From Flexivirga alba (GTDB taxonomy: Bacteria; Actinomycetota; Actinomycetes; Actinomycetales; Dermatophilaceae): a DNA stretch of 64,000 nt. A model generated the notes under the pieces. That model was not told the origin of the DNA and did no database searches. It saw only the letters and a list, made by a program, of their open reading frames with translations. Within the stretch, counting starts at the first letter, position 1; every line of letters starts with the position of its first letter. A program made the position numbers and the translations under genes. The stretch spans positions 2,170,001 through 2,234,000 of the forward strand of contig NZ_JBHSWH010000001.1 in the NCBI RefSeq assembly GCF_042661025.1, given 5' to 3'. Shown here one piece after another: positions 16,850 to 26,332 of the stretch.

Positions 16850-17460
16850 GAAGAGGGGTCCAGTTCCTTCGTATAGAGGTTCATCGTGCGGCCCTCTGCG
16901 GTGGTGTATGGCGCACCCATGCGCCACCCGCACCGCTGGTAGAAGGCGTTCACCGGCTCATTATCCACGGCATCAGTGCTCAGGTATGCCGCCCGCGCGC
17001 CCAACCCCGCTGCTCGCTGTTCCCAGGCGGCGACAAGGCGACGTCCGACGCCGGCCCCCTGCGCGTCGGGGGAGACGCAGATAGAGCTGAGCAACGCTCC
17101 GTCAACACCTTCGTCTGCAGAGCCCCGGTAACGCGCCGCACGCAGAAGCCGGGGGACGGCACGCGGCGACCGAAGACTCGCCCGCACACTGGCGTTCACA
17201 AAGCCGACGACCTGTCGGCGCAGCAGCCGGGAGAAGTAGCCATCGGGCTCGGTGGTCCCCACGACGGTGCCCAGGATCATGCCGGAGCCGTCCCGCGCAA
17301 CCACTGCCACCGCGGTCGGGTCGGCGAGAAAGCCCCGGTAGAACTGGCGCAGGAAGGGCTGACCCAATGAGCTGAGAAAGAAGGTCGGAAACGCCAGTTC
17401 GTGGAGTCGCGCCGCAGCCTCGACATCGGTCGTTTGCAATGGTCCGATCTCGACTCTCAC
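16843..17460 (-). CDS. GNAT-family N-acetyltransferase
   Basis: A 205-residue GNAT protein. The acetyl-CoA-binding motif A reads ICVSPDAQGAGVGRRLVAAWE, followed by AYLSTDAVDNEPVNAFYQRCGW, the classic strand-helix end of the fold. It probably N-acetylates an amino sugar made by the locus, for example the 4-amino group created by the aminotransferase at 19.9-21.1 kb; this is inference from position. GTG 17460 overlaps the fnlB stop (GTGA) and the gene's end overlaps fnlC, so it lies inside the fnl gene set. Confidence 0.8.
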   Translation of the reverse strand: MRVEIGPLQTTDVEAAARLHELAFPTFFLSSLGQPFLRQFYRGFLADPTAVAVVARDGSGMILGTVVGTTEPDGYFSRLLRRQVVGFVNASVRASLRSPRAVPRLLRAARYRGSADEGVDGALLSSICVSPDAQGAGVGRRLVAAWEQRAAGLGARAAYLSTDAVDNEPVNAFYQRCGWRMGAPYTTAEGRTMNLYTKELDPSSC

Positions 17461-18563
17461 GCGCTCACCACGGATCGCACAGGCTCCCAATAGGTGTCCG
17501 GGGCGGCGGGGTTGAAAAGTTGGTCCGCCCAGAACATGGTGATGAGATCCTCGGTTCCGGTGTTGGTGATGTTGTGCACCCACAGAGTTGGCATGTCGAT
17601 GACGGCGGGCTTGCTGCCATCGACGTCGAAGTCGATGACCTGATCCGTCAGGACCTTGCGCAGCGATATCCGCGCATTGCCCTTGATCACCACGAATCGC
17701 TCGATCTTGCTCAGATGGAAATGCTCGCCACGGGTCATTCCAGGTTTGGTGTAGGAAACAAAGGACTGACCACCGCTCCCGTGCGCCCGGACAGTCTCGA
17801 TCAGCTCACCGCGTTGATCGGCGTTGACCATCAGGGAGAAGGGATACTTGTCCGGAAACGTCGCAGCCCGGTAGGTGTTGAACAGGTCGATATGGAACTT
17901 CGTTGGCAGCTCGGGGATTTCGCCTCGGCTGTAGACGTCGTGGAAGCTCCGTAGCGTCGACAGCACTTCAGGCACGCTGGTTTCGTGGCCGTGTGGGCGT
18001 TTCAGTGCGTCCTGGCCGGTGAGTCCGTCGATCAGCGCAGCCGAAGCGTCCTGGGCATGAAGCAGCTCGACAGGGTTGTCGTTGACAGACGGTTCCTCAC
18101 CGTGCAACAGAGCATCGATGAAGGTCGCCACAAACGTGTTGTAGCGCGGTCGAGCGTGCTCGCCGAACACGCCTGGCAGTCGAACGTCGACGTAGGCCGC
18201 ATCGGACTCTTTCGCGGCCGAGGCGAGGATCTCGCCGGCGCGTTGCTTGCCCACCGCATACGGCGTGCCATTGCCGACCTGAGTGGAGGACGCATAGACG
18301 ATGCGAACAGGGTGTGCGGAGGAGCGCACAGCAGCGGCGACGTCCGTGGCCAGCTGTTCGTTGCCGTCCATGACTTCGGCGTCCGTCGTGGCGCGGTTGA
18401 CCCCTGCGACGTGGATCACCGCGTCTGCCTGGGAAACCTCCCCCACCAGACTGTGCCAGTTGTCCCGGGTGACTGCGACGACCTGGTGATCGGTCAGCGT
18501 GTGCAGGCGTGCCATCGTATGCCAGCCGAGAAACCCGGCTGCGCCTGTTACGACCACCTTCAT
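17457..18563 (-). CDS. fnlB: UDP-2-acetamido-2,6-dideoxy-hexulose reductase/epimerase FnlB (CapF type)
   Basis: A 368-residue bifunctional protein of the CapF/WbjC family. The N-terminal short-chain dehydrogenase domain begins MKVVVTGAAGFLGWHTMARL and has YAVGK as its YxxxK motif. The C-terminal cupin domain (from about residue 250) contains FVSYTKPGMTRGEHFHLSK, with metal-binding His residues, and IDMPTLWVHNITN. In the UDP-L-FucNAc pathway the cupin domain epimerises C3 and the SDR domain reduces C4. It overlaps the WbuB-like transferase upstream by ATGA and the GNAT downstream by GTGA. Confidence 0.88.
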   Translation of the reverse strand: MKVVVTGAAGFLGWHTMARLHTLTDHQVVAVTRDNWHSLVGEVSQADAVIHVAGVNRATTDAEVMDGNEQLATDVAAAVRSSAHPVRIVYASSTQVGNGTPYAVGKQRAGEILASAAKESDAAYVDVRLPGVFGEHARPRYNTFVATFIDALLHGEEPSVNDNPVELLHAQDASAALIDGLTGQDALKRPHGHETSVPEVLSTLRSFHDVYSRGEIPELPTKFHIDLFNTYRAATFPDKYPFSLMVNADQRGELIETVRAHGSGGQSFVSYTKPGMTRGEHFHLSKIERFVVIKGNARISLRKVLTDQVIDFDVDGSKPAVIDMPTLWVHNITNTGTEDLITMFWADQLFNPAAPDTYWEPVRSVVSA

Positions 18564-19801
18564 TGTCTCGCTCCTCCTGTTGCCGCTGCTGCGAGCAACG
18601 CTTCTATCCGTGTGACGCCGGCGCTCACCGAGAACTCGTCTTCGTAGAGCCGCCGGGCGCGTGAACCCATTGCCGCGAGACCTCCCCGCCCGGTGGACAC
18701 TATCGCCCGGAGAGCGTTTGCGATCGACTCCACCTCAGGTGAGGCGCCGAAACCGACGTTCTGCGCTGTCACAACGGCTCGCGCGTCTCCGTCTGCGGCA
18801 ACGAGCAGGGGTTTGGCCGCGGCGAGTCCGGCCTGGGTCTTGCTCGGCATCGTGATGGCGGACAAGGGGTGCCGTCGAAGACTCACATAACTGACGTCGG
18901 CCGCGCCGAGCAGGGCAGTCATCTGCGCTTGCGGTATGCGACCCAAGAATCGGACGTTCCCGCGCGGCGCTGCGTCAGCCTTGGATCGCAGCACCCGTTC
19001 CTCGGCGCCAGACCCGGCGAGCACCACCTTCAGGCGGGGATCGTCGATCGATACGGCCGCATCGATCAGGCTCCCAACGTCCTGCGCCTCTCCCATCGCC
19101 CCCGCGTAGACCACCACAATGTCCTCGGAGGAGAGTCCGAGTTCCGAGCGGTATCCATCGCCCGACGGACGGAAGACCGCTTCGTCCGCCCACATGGGCA
19201 CGTAGGAGAGTTTCGCCGGGTCCACTCCGCGGCCTTCGAGTACCCGGCCGACAGTCGGCGCGATGTAGGCGACTGAGTGCGCTGACCGATACATGGCACG
19301 GCACCACACGTCACATGCCACCCGAACGGCTTCGCCGAGGCGCCCCCGCTCGGCGAAGCCACTGTGCACCAGGGTGTCCGGCCACAGATCGAGCACATGG
19401 AGTACGGCTGGTATACGCAGGCCGAAGCGAGCAAGCCACATGGGCCATGCAACGGTAATGGGGGAGTAGTTGACCCACAAGGCGTCGCAGCCGCGCAGTG
19501 CGTCCGTGCCTAACAGGCTCGCGCTTGCGCCGAACGAGGTATAACTCTGCAGCCGTCGAACCGAGGATGCACTGTGGTCCGGGTATACGGCGGTGCGCCG
19601 CACGTGCACTCCGTCCAAGACCTCGTTCATCACCAGTCGGCCCGCGTATTCGGGAGAGATCACGCCACTCGGGTAGTTCGGAAACGCGGTCAGAACCTGG
19701 ACCTCATGACCGCGAGCGAGGAGGCCACGGGCAAGCGCTCCGGGCAACGCTGCAGGACCGGGTTCGGGGTCGTACCACTGCGTGATCAACCCGATCTTCA
19801 T
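18560..19801 (-). CDS. wbuB: Glycosyltransferase, WbuB-like (candidate L-FucNAc transferase)
   Basis: A 413-residue GT4-family transferase, beginning MKIGLITQWYDPEPGPAA with AFPNYPSGV soon after, the typical WbuB start. The central LHVLDLWPDTLV and C-terminal VVVYAGAMGEAQDVGSLIDA blocks are diagnostic of this clade. WbuB relatives add N-acetyl-L-fucosamine to lipid-linked repeat units, consistent with the FnlA/B/C pathway around it. ATG 19801 is the first codon of the fold, although the frame is open further upstream. It heads the minus-strand operon; its promoter must lie in the 100-base divergent gap at 19802-19901. Confidence 0.84.
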   Translation of the reverse strand: MKIGLITQWYDPEPGPAALPGALARGLLARGHEVQVLTAFPNYPSGVISPEYAGRLVMNEVLDGVHVRRTAVYPDHSASSVRRLQSYTSFGASASLLGTDALRGCDALWVNYSPITVAWPMWLARFGLRIPAVLHVLDLWPDTLVHSGFAERGRLGEAVRVACDVWCRAMYRSAHSVAYIAPTVGRVLEGRGVDPAKLSYVPMWADEAVFRPSGDGYRSELGLSSEDIVVVYAGAMGEAQDVGSLIDAAVSIDDPRLKVVLAGSGAEERVLRSKADAAPRGNVRFLGRIPQAQMTALLGAADVSYVSLRRHPLSAITMPSKTQAGLAAAKPLLVAADGDARAVVTAQNVGFGASPEVESIANALRAIVSTGRGGLAAMGSRARRLYEDEFSVSAGVTRIEALLAAAATGGARQ

Positions 19802-19901
19802 GTGCCACCTTCGCGGATTCCCCACCGCGCTCGATCGGCGCAGCATAACGACTCGTAGTCTAAGGCTGTCTCCACTCAACACATCGCCAGAGGGTTGGTC
19901 C

Positions 19902-21059
19902 GTGACTTCTACCGAGTTCCTCCCATTCGCCGTTCCTGATATCGGAGAGGCCGAGATCGGGGCGGTTGTCGAGGCAATGCGCTCCGGCTGGCTCACGACC
20001 GGCCCGAACGCCGCCGCCTTCGAGGCGGAGTTCGCCCGGGTGATCGGCGAGGGGACGCACTGCATCGCGGTGAACTCCGCTACCGCCGGCTTGCACCTGG
20101 CATTGGACGCGATCGGCATCGGGCCAGGTGACGAGGTCCTGGTGCCCACCTGGACGTTCACCTCAACTGCAGAGGTCGTGCGCTACGTAGGCGCGGATCC
20201 GGTGTTCGTGGACGTCGATAAGGACAGTCTCAATATCGATCTACGGCACGCCTCGGCTCGGGTGACCCCCAGAACCCGGGCGATCATGCCCGTCCACTTC
20301 GCTGGGCGAGCCGTGGATCGAGGGCAGCTTGCAGCGTTCGCGAAGGCCCATGACCTCGCAGTGATCGAGGACGCAGCACACGCCTTTCCAGTGCGCTCGC
20401 AAGGAAGAATGGTTGGCTCGGGTGACAGCGACGCCGTTGTCTTCAGTTTCTACGCGACCAAGACAATCACGACCGGCGAAGGCGGCATGATCGCGATTGC
20501 TGATCCGGATCGAGCACGCCGGATCCGCGCGATGCGGCTGCACGGCATCAGCAGGGACGTCTTCGACCGATATCGAAGCACGAAGCCGTCGTGGGAGTAC
20601 GAAGTGATCGCGCCAGGGTTCAAGTACAACCTCACGGACACCGCGGCGGCGATGGGGCGAGTCCAGTTGGCCCGAGCCGACCAGATGCGTGATAGGCGAC
20701 AGCACATAGCGGCGTCGTATTCAGACGCGTTCTCCGACCTGCCGGTCGACCTGCCGGTCGGACCGCTGCCAGGAGACACCCATGGATGGCACCTCTACGT
20801 ATTGCGGCTGCAGGACGATGCGGGGCTGTCGCGCAACGAATTCATCCAACGGATGGCTGAGCTCGGCGTAGGCTGCAGCGTGCACTTCATTCCGTTGCAC
20901 CGGCAACCGTACTGGCGCGACCGCTACCACTTGCTGGACAACGAGTTCCCTGTGGCTTCAAGCGAGTTCGAGCGATGCGTGAGTTTGCCCGCTTTCTCCA
21001 GCATGACGACAGAGCAGATAGATCGGGTGATCTCCGCGGTGCAGAAGTGCCTCCGCTGA
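19902..21059 (+). CDS. DegT/DnrJ-family sugar aminotransferase (PglE/PseC-like)
   Basis: A 385-residue PLP enzyme. The cofactor lysine is in FSFYATKTITTGEGGM near residue 190; VNSATAGLHLALDAIG and IEDAAHAFP are the other PLP blocks. Paired with the PglF-like 4,6-dehydratase at 22.8-24.7 kb, it probably aminates C4 of UDP-4-keto-6-deoxy-GlcNAc, the step leading to bacillosamine-type sugars. GTG 19902 is chosen because the protein fold begins there; the same frame is open from 19782 but overlaps the divergent wbuB start. It overlaps the sugar transferase that follows by 13 bases. Confidence 0.82.
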   Translation: MTSTEFLPFAVPDIGEAEIGAVVEAMRSGWLTTGPNAAAFEAEFARVIGEGTHCIAVNSATAGLHLALDAIGIGPGDEVLVPTWTFTSTAEVVRYVGADPVFVDVDKDSLNIDLRHASARVTPRTRAIMPVHFAGRAVDRGQLAAFAKAHDLAVIEDAAHAFPVRSQGRMVGSGDSDAVVFSFYATKTITTGEGGMIAIADPDRARRIRAMRLHGISRDVFDRYRSTKPSWEYEVIAPGFKYNLTDTAAAMGRVQLARADQMRDRRQHIAASYSDAFSDLPVDLPVGPLPGDTHGWHLYVLRLQDDAGLSRNEFIQRMAELGVGCSVHFIPLHRQPYWRDRYHLLDNEFPVASSEFERCVSLPAFSSMTTEQIDRVISAVQKCLR

Positions 21060-21648
21060 CCAGCAAGCGATGCTTTGACATCGCAGCGGCGTCTATCGGG
21101 TTGCTGATCACTGCCCCGGTCTCCGTTGTTGCCGGAATCGCTACCCGGATGTCGTCTCCCGGACCCGCGCTGTTCGTGCAGACTCGCATCGGCCTCGACG
21201 GTCGAGAGATCAAGGTGCACAAGTTTCGGACCATGCGCGTCGGGTCGCCTGGGCCGATGATCACTGAGGGTCGAGACCCGCGCATTACCAGCACTGGGGC
21301 AATATTGCGCCGGACGAAGGTCGACGAGCTGCCGCAGCTCTGGGATGTGCTCCTAGGCAGCATGAGCATCGTCGGGCCACGACCCGAAGTGCGTGAGTAT
21401 GTCGATCAATGGCCCCCGCCCTGCGCCCGGTGATTCTTTCCGTGCGACCGGGCATCACGGATCCGGCCACGATCCTCCTGCGCAATGAGCAGGAGCTACT
21501 GGCGGAGCAGCCGGATCCTGAACGCTTCTACGTCGCCGAGCTTCTGCCGCAAAAAGCCCAGATGTACGCCGATTACGTGAACCAGCGTTCGTTGCGCGGA
21601 GATATGAAGCTGATCGTGTCGACCCTGCGAGCGATCGTCCGGTCGTGA
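21047..21648 (+). CDS. PglC-like initiating sugar-phosphate transferase, interrupted by a one-base frameshift
   Basis: A monotopic phosphoglycosyl transferase that should start the glycan by moving a sugar-1-phosphate onto undecaprenyl phosphate. It has an N-terminal reentrant membrane helix after KRCFDIAAASIGLL, the HKFRTM block, the Asp-Glu dyad in KVDELPQLWDVLLG and MSIVGPRPE. The frame stops early after YVDQWPPPCAR. Adding one C to the run 21413-21417 yields YVDQWPPALRPVIL and continues to 21648, for a normal 200-residue PglC-size protein. GTG 21047 overlaps the aminotransferase. The pairing with a PglE-like and a PglF-like enzyme suggests a bacillosamine-type first sugar. Confidence 0.83.
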
Positions 21649-21694
21649 CCGACGGGCATGGTGATGAATCAACTCTCTGCCGGGTGGTTCAGGA

Positions 21695-22729
21695 TCACAC
21701 GGATCCGGCGACCAGAGCTTGGACCTGCGGCAACCGCCGCACCAGGTCACACGCTGCGTCTAGGTCGAGTTGCGTCGTGTTGGACGAGGTGTAGTCGCTG
21801 ACCGAAGCGGCGTCGCGGTCACCCTCTTCCACGTACAGTTCGTACTCGAGCGACCTGGCATCCAAGGGCACACGAAAGTAATCTCCCTGGTCGATCGACT
21901 TGGCCCTCTCCTCTTGGCTGAGAAGCGTCTCGTGCTGCTTCTCACCGTGTCTGGTGCCAATGACTCTGATGTCGGGCTTGTCGTAGCCGAGCACCTTGGC
22001 GACTGCCAGCGCCAGCACTTCGACCGTGCAGGCCGGCGCCTTGCGCACGAAGAGATCGCCCGGCTGCGCGTTGAAGAACGCGTGCAGCACGAGGTCCACC
22101 GATTCGTCGAGCGACATCAGAAAGCGAGTCATCGACCCTTCTGTCAGGGTCAGCGGGCGGCCATCGGCGAGTTGTGACACAAAGAGCGGGATCACCGACC
22201 CGCGTGAGTACATCACGTTGCCATATCGCGTAGTCGACACCACTGTGCGGCTCTCGGGGTGATTGCGGGACCATGCTTGCGCAGTCTTCTCCATCAGCGC
22301 CTTTGTCATGCCCATGGCGTTGACCGGGTAAACCGCCTTGTCGGTGCTCAGACAGACCAGGGACCGAACGCCGGCTTCGTGCGCTGCGCGGATGACGTTG
22401 CGGCTGCCTTCCACATTCGTCTTGACGGCTTGCTCGGGAAAGAACTCGCAGGAGGGAACCTGCTTGAGCGCGGCGGCATGAAACACGAAATCTGCACCCA
22501 AGAAGGATTCGGCGACCGAGTCGTAGTCGCGGATGTCGCCGAGGAACAGCCGTAGCCGGGAATCTGCGACCGACTTGCGCAGGTCGTCCTGCTTCGCCTC
22601 GTCGCGGCTGACGACATGGACGGCTGCGACGTCCTCCTTGAGTAGGTGGCGGACCATCGTCGAACCGAACGATCCGGTGCCGCCGGTGATGGCAACCGTT
22701 GCGCCGGCAAGTCCGGACACCTGACTCAT
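21695..22729 (-). CDS. fnlA: UDP-GlcNAc 4,6-dehydratase/5-epimerase FnlA (CapE type)
   Basis: A 344-residue extended short-chain dehydrogenase starting the UDP-L-FucNAc pathway: dehydration at C4/C6 with inversion at C5. It shows AITGGTGSFGSTMVRHLL, FHAAALKQVPSCEFFPEQAV, STDKAVYPVNAMG followed by MTK, and TRYGNVMYSRGSVIPLF, all typical of CapE/FnlA. ATG 22729 has GGAGG six bases upstream and begins just before the fold. It is transcribed away from the rest of the fnl operon and sits downstream of the PglF-like gene. Its end faces the sugar transferase across a 46-base gap. Confidence 0.88.
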   Translation of the reverse strand: MSQVSGLAGATVAITGGTGSFGSTMVRHLLKEDVAAVHVVSRDEAKQDDLRKSVADSRLRLFLGDIRDYDSVAESFLGADFVFHAAALKQVPSCEFFPEQAVKTNVEGSRNVIRAAHEAGVRSLVCLSTDKAVYPVNAMGMTKALMEKTAQAWSRNHPESRTVVSTTRYGNVMYSRGSVIPLFVSQLADGRPLTLTEGSMTRFLMSLDESVDLVLHAFFNAQPGDLFVRKAPACTVEVLALAVAKVLGYDKPDIRVIGTRHGEKQHETLLSQEERAKSIDQGDYFRVPLDARSLEYELYVEEGDRDAASVSDYTSSNTTQLDLDAACDLVRRLPQVQALVAGSV

Positions 22730-22817
22730 GACGCCTCCGAGGTCGTGCTTGGAACTCCCAAGCGGGCAACTACTTTCTTGGAACCGGATCGAGCGCAACC
22801 GCAATTGCGGGTCCGGG

Positions 22818-24683
22818 TCACGCTTGCTCCCTGACGTGAGTCGCGGTTGCCGCTTCATGTCTCATCCGGGACAGTGCGGTGACCCCGTCGACCGGGTCAG
22901 CTGTCAGCACCGTCGACGGGCTGAGGGAGGGAACGCTGACGTAGTCGATCAGGGGATGGCTGGACTTCTGAATGTCTTCGCCCGGGGTGAAAAGCTCTTC
23001 GGAGAGCTTCTCGCCGGGCCGTAGGCCGGTGTAGACGATGTCGACGTCCTTCTTGCCGGACAGGTCGATGAGCGTGCGAGCCACGTCGACAATCTTCACC
23101 GGGCTCCCCATCTCCAGCACCATGACCTGACCATCGCTGCCGATCGCGGCGGCCTGCAGCACCAGTTGGCTGGCCTCGGGGATGAGCATGAAGTAGCGCT
23201 CGACATCTGGGTGGGTCACCGTGATGGGGCCACCACGCTCGATCTGCGCGGTGAACGCGCTGATCACCGAGCCGCGCGAGCCGAGCACGTTGCCAAAGCG
23301 GACACTCACCCAGGTGCCGTCGACCTGGTGGGCAAAACTGGCCGTGAGCCGCTCGGCCAGCCGCTTGCTGTAGCCGAGCACGCAGGAGGGGTTGGCGGCC
23401 TTGTCGGTGGAGACGTTGACGAGCGTCTCCACGCCGGCCTCCTGCGCCGCCTGGAGCACGTTGAGCGTGCCGAGGACGTTGGTCTTCCATGCTTCGAGCG
23501 GGAACTGCTCCAGCAGGGTCAAATGCTTCAGGGCGGCAGCATGGAAGACCATGTCGGGCTGCTCGCGGGTGAAGACTCTGCGCAGCGCGTCGAGGTCACG
23601 GATGTCGGCCAGGGCCAGCGTGCCGTCGTCCAGCAGAGCGCGGCCGGTCAGACTCATTTGCACCGCATGGAGCGCCGACTCGTCGCGGTCCAGCAGGATC
23701 AGCCGCTCGGGGCCGAAGCGGGCGATCTGACGGGCCAGTTCGGAGCCGATCGAGCCGCCGGCACCGGTCACCAGGACGGTCCTGCCCGAGATGGACGCGG
23801 CGATGGCGGTCTCGTCGAGGCTGACCGGTCGTCGGCCCAGCAGGTCCTCCAGGTTGAGCCGGCGCAGATCCTGATGCTGTGGCCGGTGGCCGAGAAGCTC
23901 GTTGACAGTCGGGAGGATGAGCACACCCAGGCCGGCGCGCTGAGCATCCTCGCGCAGTGCCCGGACCAGATCGGCGTCAGCGGACGGTGAGGCGATCACC
24001 AAAGAGGTCGCGCCACTGATCGACGCGACGGTCATGAGGTCGTTGCGGCCACCCTTGACAGACACGCCGTCGATCTTCAGCCGGCGCTTACGCGGGTCGT
24101 CGTCGAGGATGGCGATCGGGGCGTAGTGCGAGTCGTTGTCGCGCTGCATCGCGCGCACCAGGCGGCGGCCGCCGTCACCGGCGCCGAAGATGATGACCCT
24201 CTCGACGCCGTCCGCGGTGGCGGTGCGGCCCCAGCGGTAGGAGCGGATCACGAACCGGAGTGTGAACATGCCGATCAGGGCCAGCGCGGGCACCATCACC
24301 GCGAGACTGCGCGGGACCGCCGGAAACCACGGAGACAACAGGGCGAGCAGGATGAGCACTGTCGCCGTGAGGACGATGGCGTAGCCGATCGCCACAGTCT
24401 CCTCGAAGGAGCCACGCACATGGTCGATCCGATAGGGGCCGACAAGGATGCCGGCGATCAGGTAGGCCGCCGCGGCGACGATGGCGAACTTCACGACGGC
24501 GGTGTTCGCGGAGTCTGCAACATCGAAGTCATAGCGCAGCCAGGCCGCCCAGAAAGTGGCGACGACGACAAGCATGGCGTCGGCACCGGCCCACGCGGTT
24601 TGCACCGTGCGCTCGCGCGCCGAGCTGCCGAGGAGCGCGGACGGAGCCCGAACGGCGTGGTCAGCGGGTGCGGAGTCGGGCAT
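22818..24683 (-). CDS. Membrane-bound UDP-sugar 4,6-dehydratase (PglF/WbpM-like)
   Basis: A 621-residue protein: four N-terminal membrane helices (about residues 40-160), a CoA-binding-like Rossmann domain (RVIIFGAGDGGRRLVRA, near 180) and a C-terminal dehydratase domain (TVLVTGAGGSIGSELARQI, near 310). FHAAALKHLTLLE, NVSTDKAANPS and VRFGNVLGSRGSV follow. It forms UDP-4-keto-6-deoxy-GlcNAc with retention at C5, the precursor of bacillosamine, QuiNAc and related sugars. ATG 24683 has GGAGAAAGGGG upstream and overlaps the kinase gene by 23 bases, so the two are probably co-transcribed. Confidence 0.88.
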   Translation of the reverse strand: MPDSAPADHAVRAPSALLGSSARERTVQTAWAGADAMLVVVATFWAAWLRYDFDVADSANTAVVKFAIVAAAAYLIAGILVGPYRIDHVRGSFEETVAIGYAIVLTATVLILLALLSPWFPAVPRSLAVMVPALALIGMFTLRFVIRSYRWGRTATADGVERVIIFGAGDGGRRLVRAMQRDNDSHYAPIAILDDDPRKRRLKIDGVSVKGGRNDLMTVASISGATSLVIASPSADADLVRALREDAQRAGLGVLILPTVNELLGHRPQHQDLRRLNLEDLLGRRPVSLDETAIAASISGRTVLVTGAGGSIGSELARQIARFGPERLILLDRDESALHAVQMSLTGRALLDDGTLALADIRDLDALRRVFTREQPDMVFHAAALKHLTLLEQFPLEAWKTNVLGTLNVLQAAQEAGVETLVNVSTDKAANPSCVLGYSKRLAERLTASFAHQVDGTWVSVRFGNVLGSRGSVISAFTAQIERGGPITVTHPDVERYFMLIPEASQLVLQAAAIGSDGQVMVLEMGSPVKIVDVARTLIDLSGKKDVDIVYTGLRPGEKLSEELFTPGEDIQKSSHPLIDYVSVPSLSPSTVLTADPVDGVTALSRMRHEAATATHVREQA

Positions 24684-26139
24684 GCCGGCCCCTTTCTCCA
24701 ACAGCGACCTCGGCGGGCGCGGCCTGCTCGGACTCGGCGAGCCCGGGGTTGGCGGGCACGGTGCGCGTCGGCACGTCGGTGCGGGTCGAATATCCGTAGG
24801 AATAGTCGTAATAGCCGGCAACCCGGTTGCCGCGCGGCACCCGGTTGAGTGTCACACCGAGCAGTTGCGCGTCCACGGCTTCCAGCGACTCCAGCGCAGT
24901 GGTCACCTGGTCGCGAGTCACCAGACCGCTGCCCACCACCAGGACAGCGCCGTCCGCGATGGTGCTCAGCAGTGCCGCATCCGTCACCGGCAGCAGCGGC
25001 GGCGCGTCGATGAGCACGTAGTCGAAGCTGTCGCGCAGCTTGTCCAGCGTCGCGCGCATCGCACTGGAGCTGACCAGCTCGCTGGGGTTCGGCGGGAGCG
25101 CGCCGGCGCCGAGCACGGCGAGCTTGCGCTTGCCGAAGGGCTGCAGCACGTCCGCGAGCTCCGCCTGGTCGATGAGCACGTCGGTGAGGCCGACGCCGCC
25201 CTCCATGCCGAGGTATTCGAGCAGACGAGGACGGCGCAGGTCACCCTCGATGAGGCAGACGCTGGCGCCCGTGTCGGCCATGACCAGGGCGAGGTTTGCC
25301 GTGGTCGTCGTCTTGCCCTCACCCGCCAGCGACGACGTCATGACGATGGTGCGGGGGTGATTGGCCGCATCCACGAAGCGCAGGTTGGTGCGCAGGGACC
25401 TGAATGCCTCGGCGCGCGAGGAGTGTGGGTCGGTCTGCACGAGCAGCGGGTGCTTCGGTGCGTCGCCGTCAAACGGGATCGCGCCGATCATGGTGAGGTC
25501 CTCGGAGAGCTCCTCGATGTCCTCCTTGGTGCGGACCTTGCTGTCGAGCGTGTGTCGCAGCACGGCCAGGCCGAAACCGAGCAGCAGGCCGAGGATGAGG
25601 CCGAGCGCGAGGTTGCGGGTCGGCTTGGGGCTGACGGGGGAGCGGTTGATCACGGCATTCTTGGTGACCGTCACCTTGACCGGGCTGGCCTTGTCCGCGG
25701 ACACGCGCTCGAGATTCTGGGCGGTCTTGGGGAACTGCTCGCCGATAGCCGCCGCGATCTGCTGAGCCTGGTGCGGGCTCCGGTCCGTGACGGTGACGTC
25801 AATGAGGACGGTGTTCGGCGGAACGGTCGCAGTGACCTTGCCGGCAAGGTCACTCGCCGTGCCGGCGATGTGCAACTGCTTCATCACCGGATTGAGAACC
25901 ACTGGCGCGTTGACCAGCTGGGTATAGGACGTCACCCGGGCCTGGCTGAAGGTGCTGCCCGATGCCAGCTGTGCCGCGTTGCTGGAATCGGACGTCGAGA
26001 CGAAGAATTGCAGGCTCGACGAATACTGCTTCGGCGTCAGCAAGCTGTAGGCCTGTGCCAGGAGCAGGACGACCAACGTGGTCACGACGACGGTTTTCCA
26101 ACGCTTCCGCAAGATCCGAAGATAACTACGCAGGTCCAT
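24661..26139 (-). CDS. wzc: Polysaccharide co-polymerase/tyrosine autokinase (Wzc-like BY-kinase)
   Basis: A 492-residue fusion of a chain-length-determinant domain and a bacterial tyrosine kinase, which controls capsule or EPS polymerisation and export. Membrane helices span about residues 15-33 and 178-196. The kinase has Walker A (SSLAGEGKTTTT, about 269), Walker A' (VCLIEGDLRRP, about 294) and Walker B (YVLIDAPP). Near the C-terminus is a Tyr cluster (GYYDYSYGYSTR), the expected autophosphorylation site. Its phosphatases are probably the LMW-PTP genes at 2.8-5.6 kb. ATG 26139 has GGAAGG upstream. It heads the minus-strand set with the PglF-like gene and fnlA. Confidence 0.9.
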   Translation of the reverse strand: MDLRSYLRILRKRWKTVVVTTLVVLLLAQAYSLLTPKQYSSSLQFFVSTSDSSNAAQLASGSTFSQARVTSYTQLVNAPVVLNPVMKQLHIAGTASDLAGKVTATVPPNTVLIDVTVTDRSPHQAQQIAAAIGEQFPKTAQNLERVSADKASPVKVTVTKNAVINRSPVSPKPTRNLALGLILGLLLGFGLAVLRHTLDSKVRTKEDIEELSEDLTMIGAIPFDGDAPKHPLLVQTDPHSSRAEAFRSLRTNLRFVDAANHPRTIVMTSSLAGEGKTTTTANLALVMADTGASVCLIEGDLRRPRLLEYLGMEGGVGLTDVLIDQAELADVLQPFGKRKLAVLGAGALPPNPSELVSSSAMRATLDKLRDSFDYVLIDAPPLLPVTDAALLSTIADGAVLVVGSGLVTRDQVTTALESLEAVDAQLLGVTLNRVPRGNRVAGYYDYSYGYSTRTDVPTRTVPANPGLAESEQAAPAEVAVGERGRHARLRTR

Positions 26140-26332
26140 GAGATCCTTCCGGGGCGGCAAAACCAATACATTCTGCAACACGAGGTGTCATTTTTCACAG
26201 GTGGCCGAAAAGGATGGTACAGGGTTACCGCAGTTGAACATAGCTACGCGAACGTTACTTAGAGCCGCAGGTGCCATTCGGTAGTGTGCCGGGGGCTTAC
26301 GGGTTCGGTGAAGAACAGGTAGGAAGTTGCGG

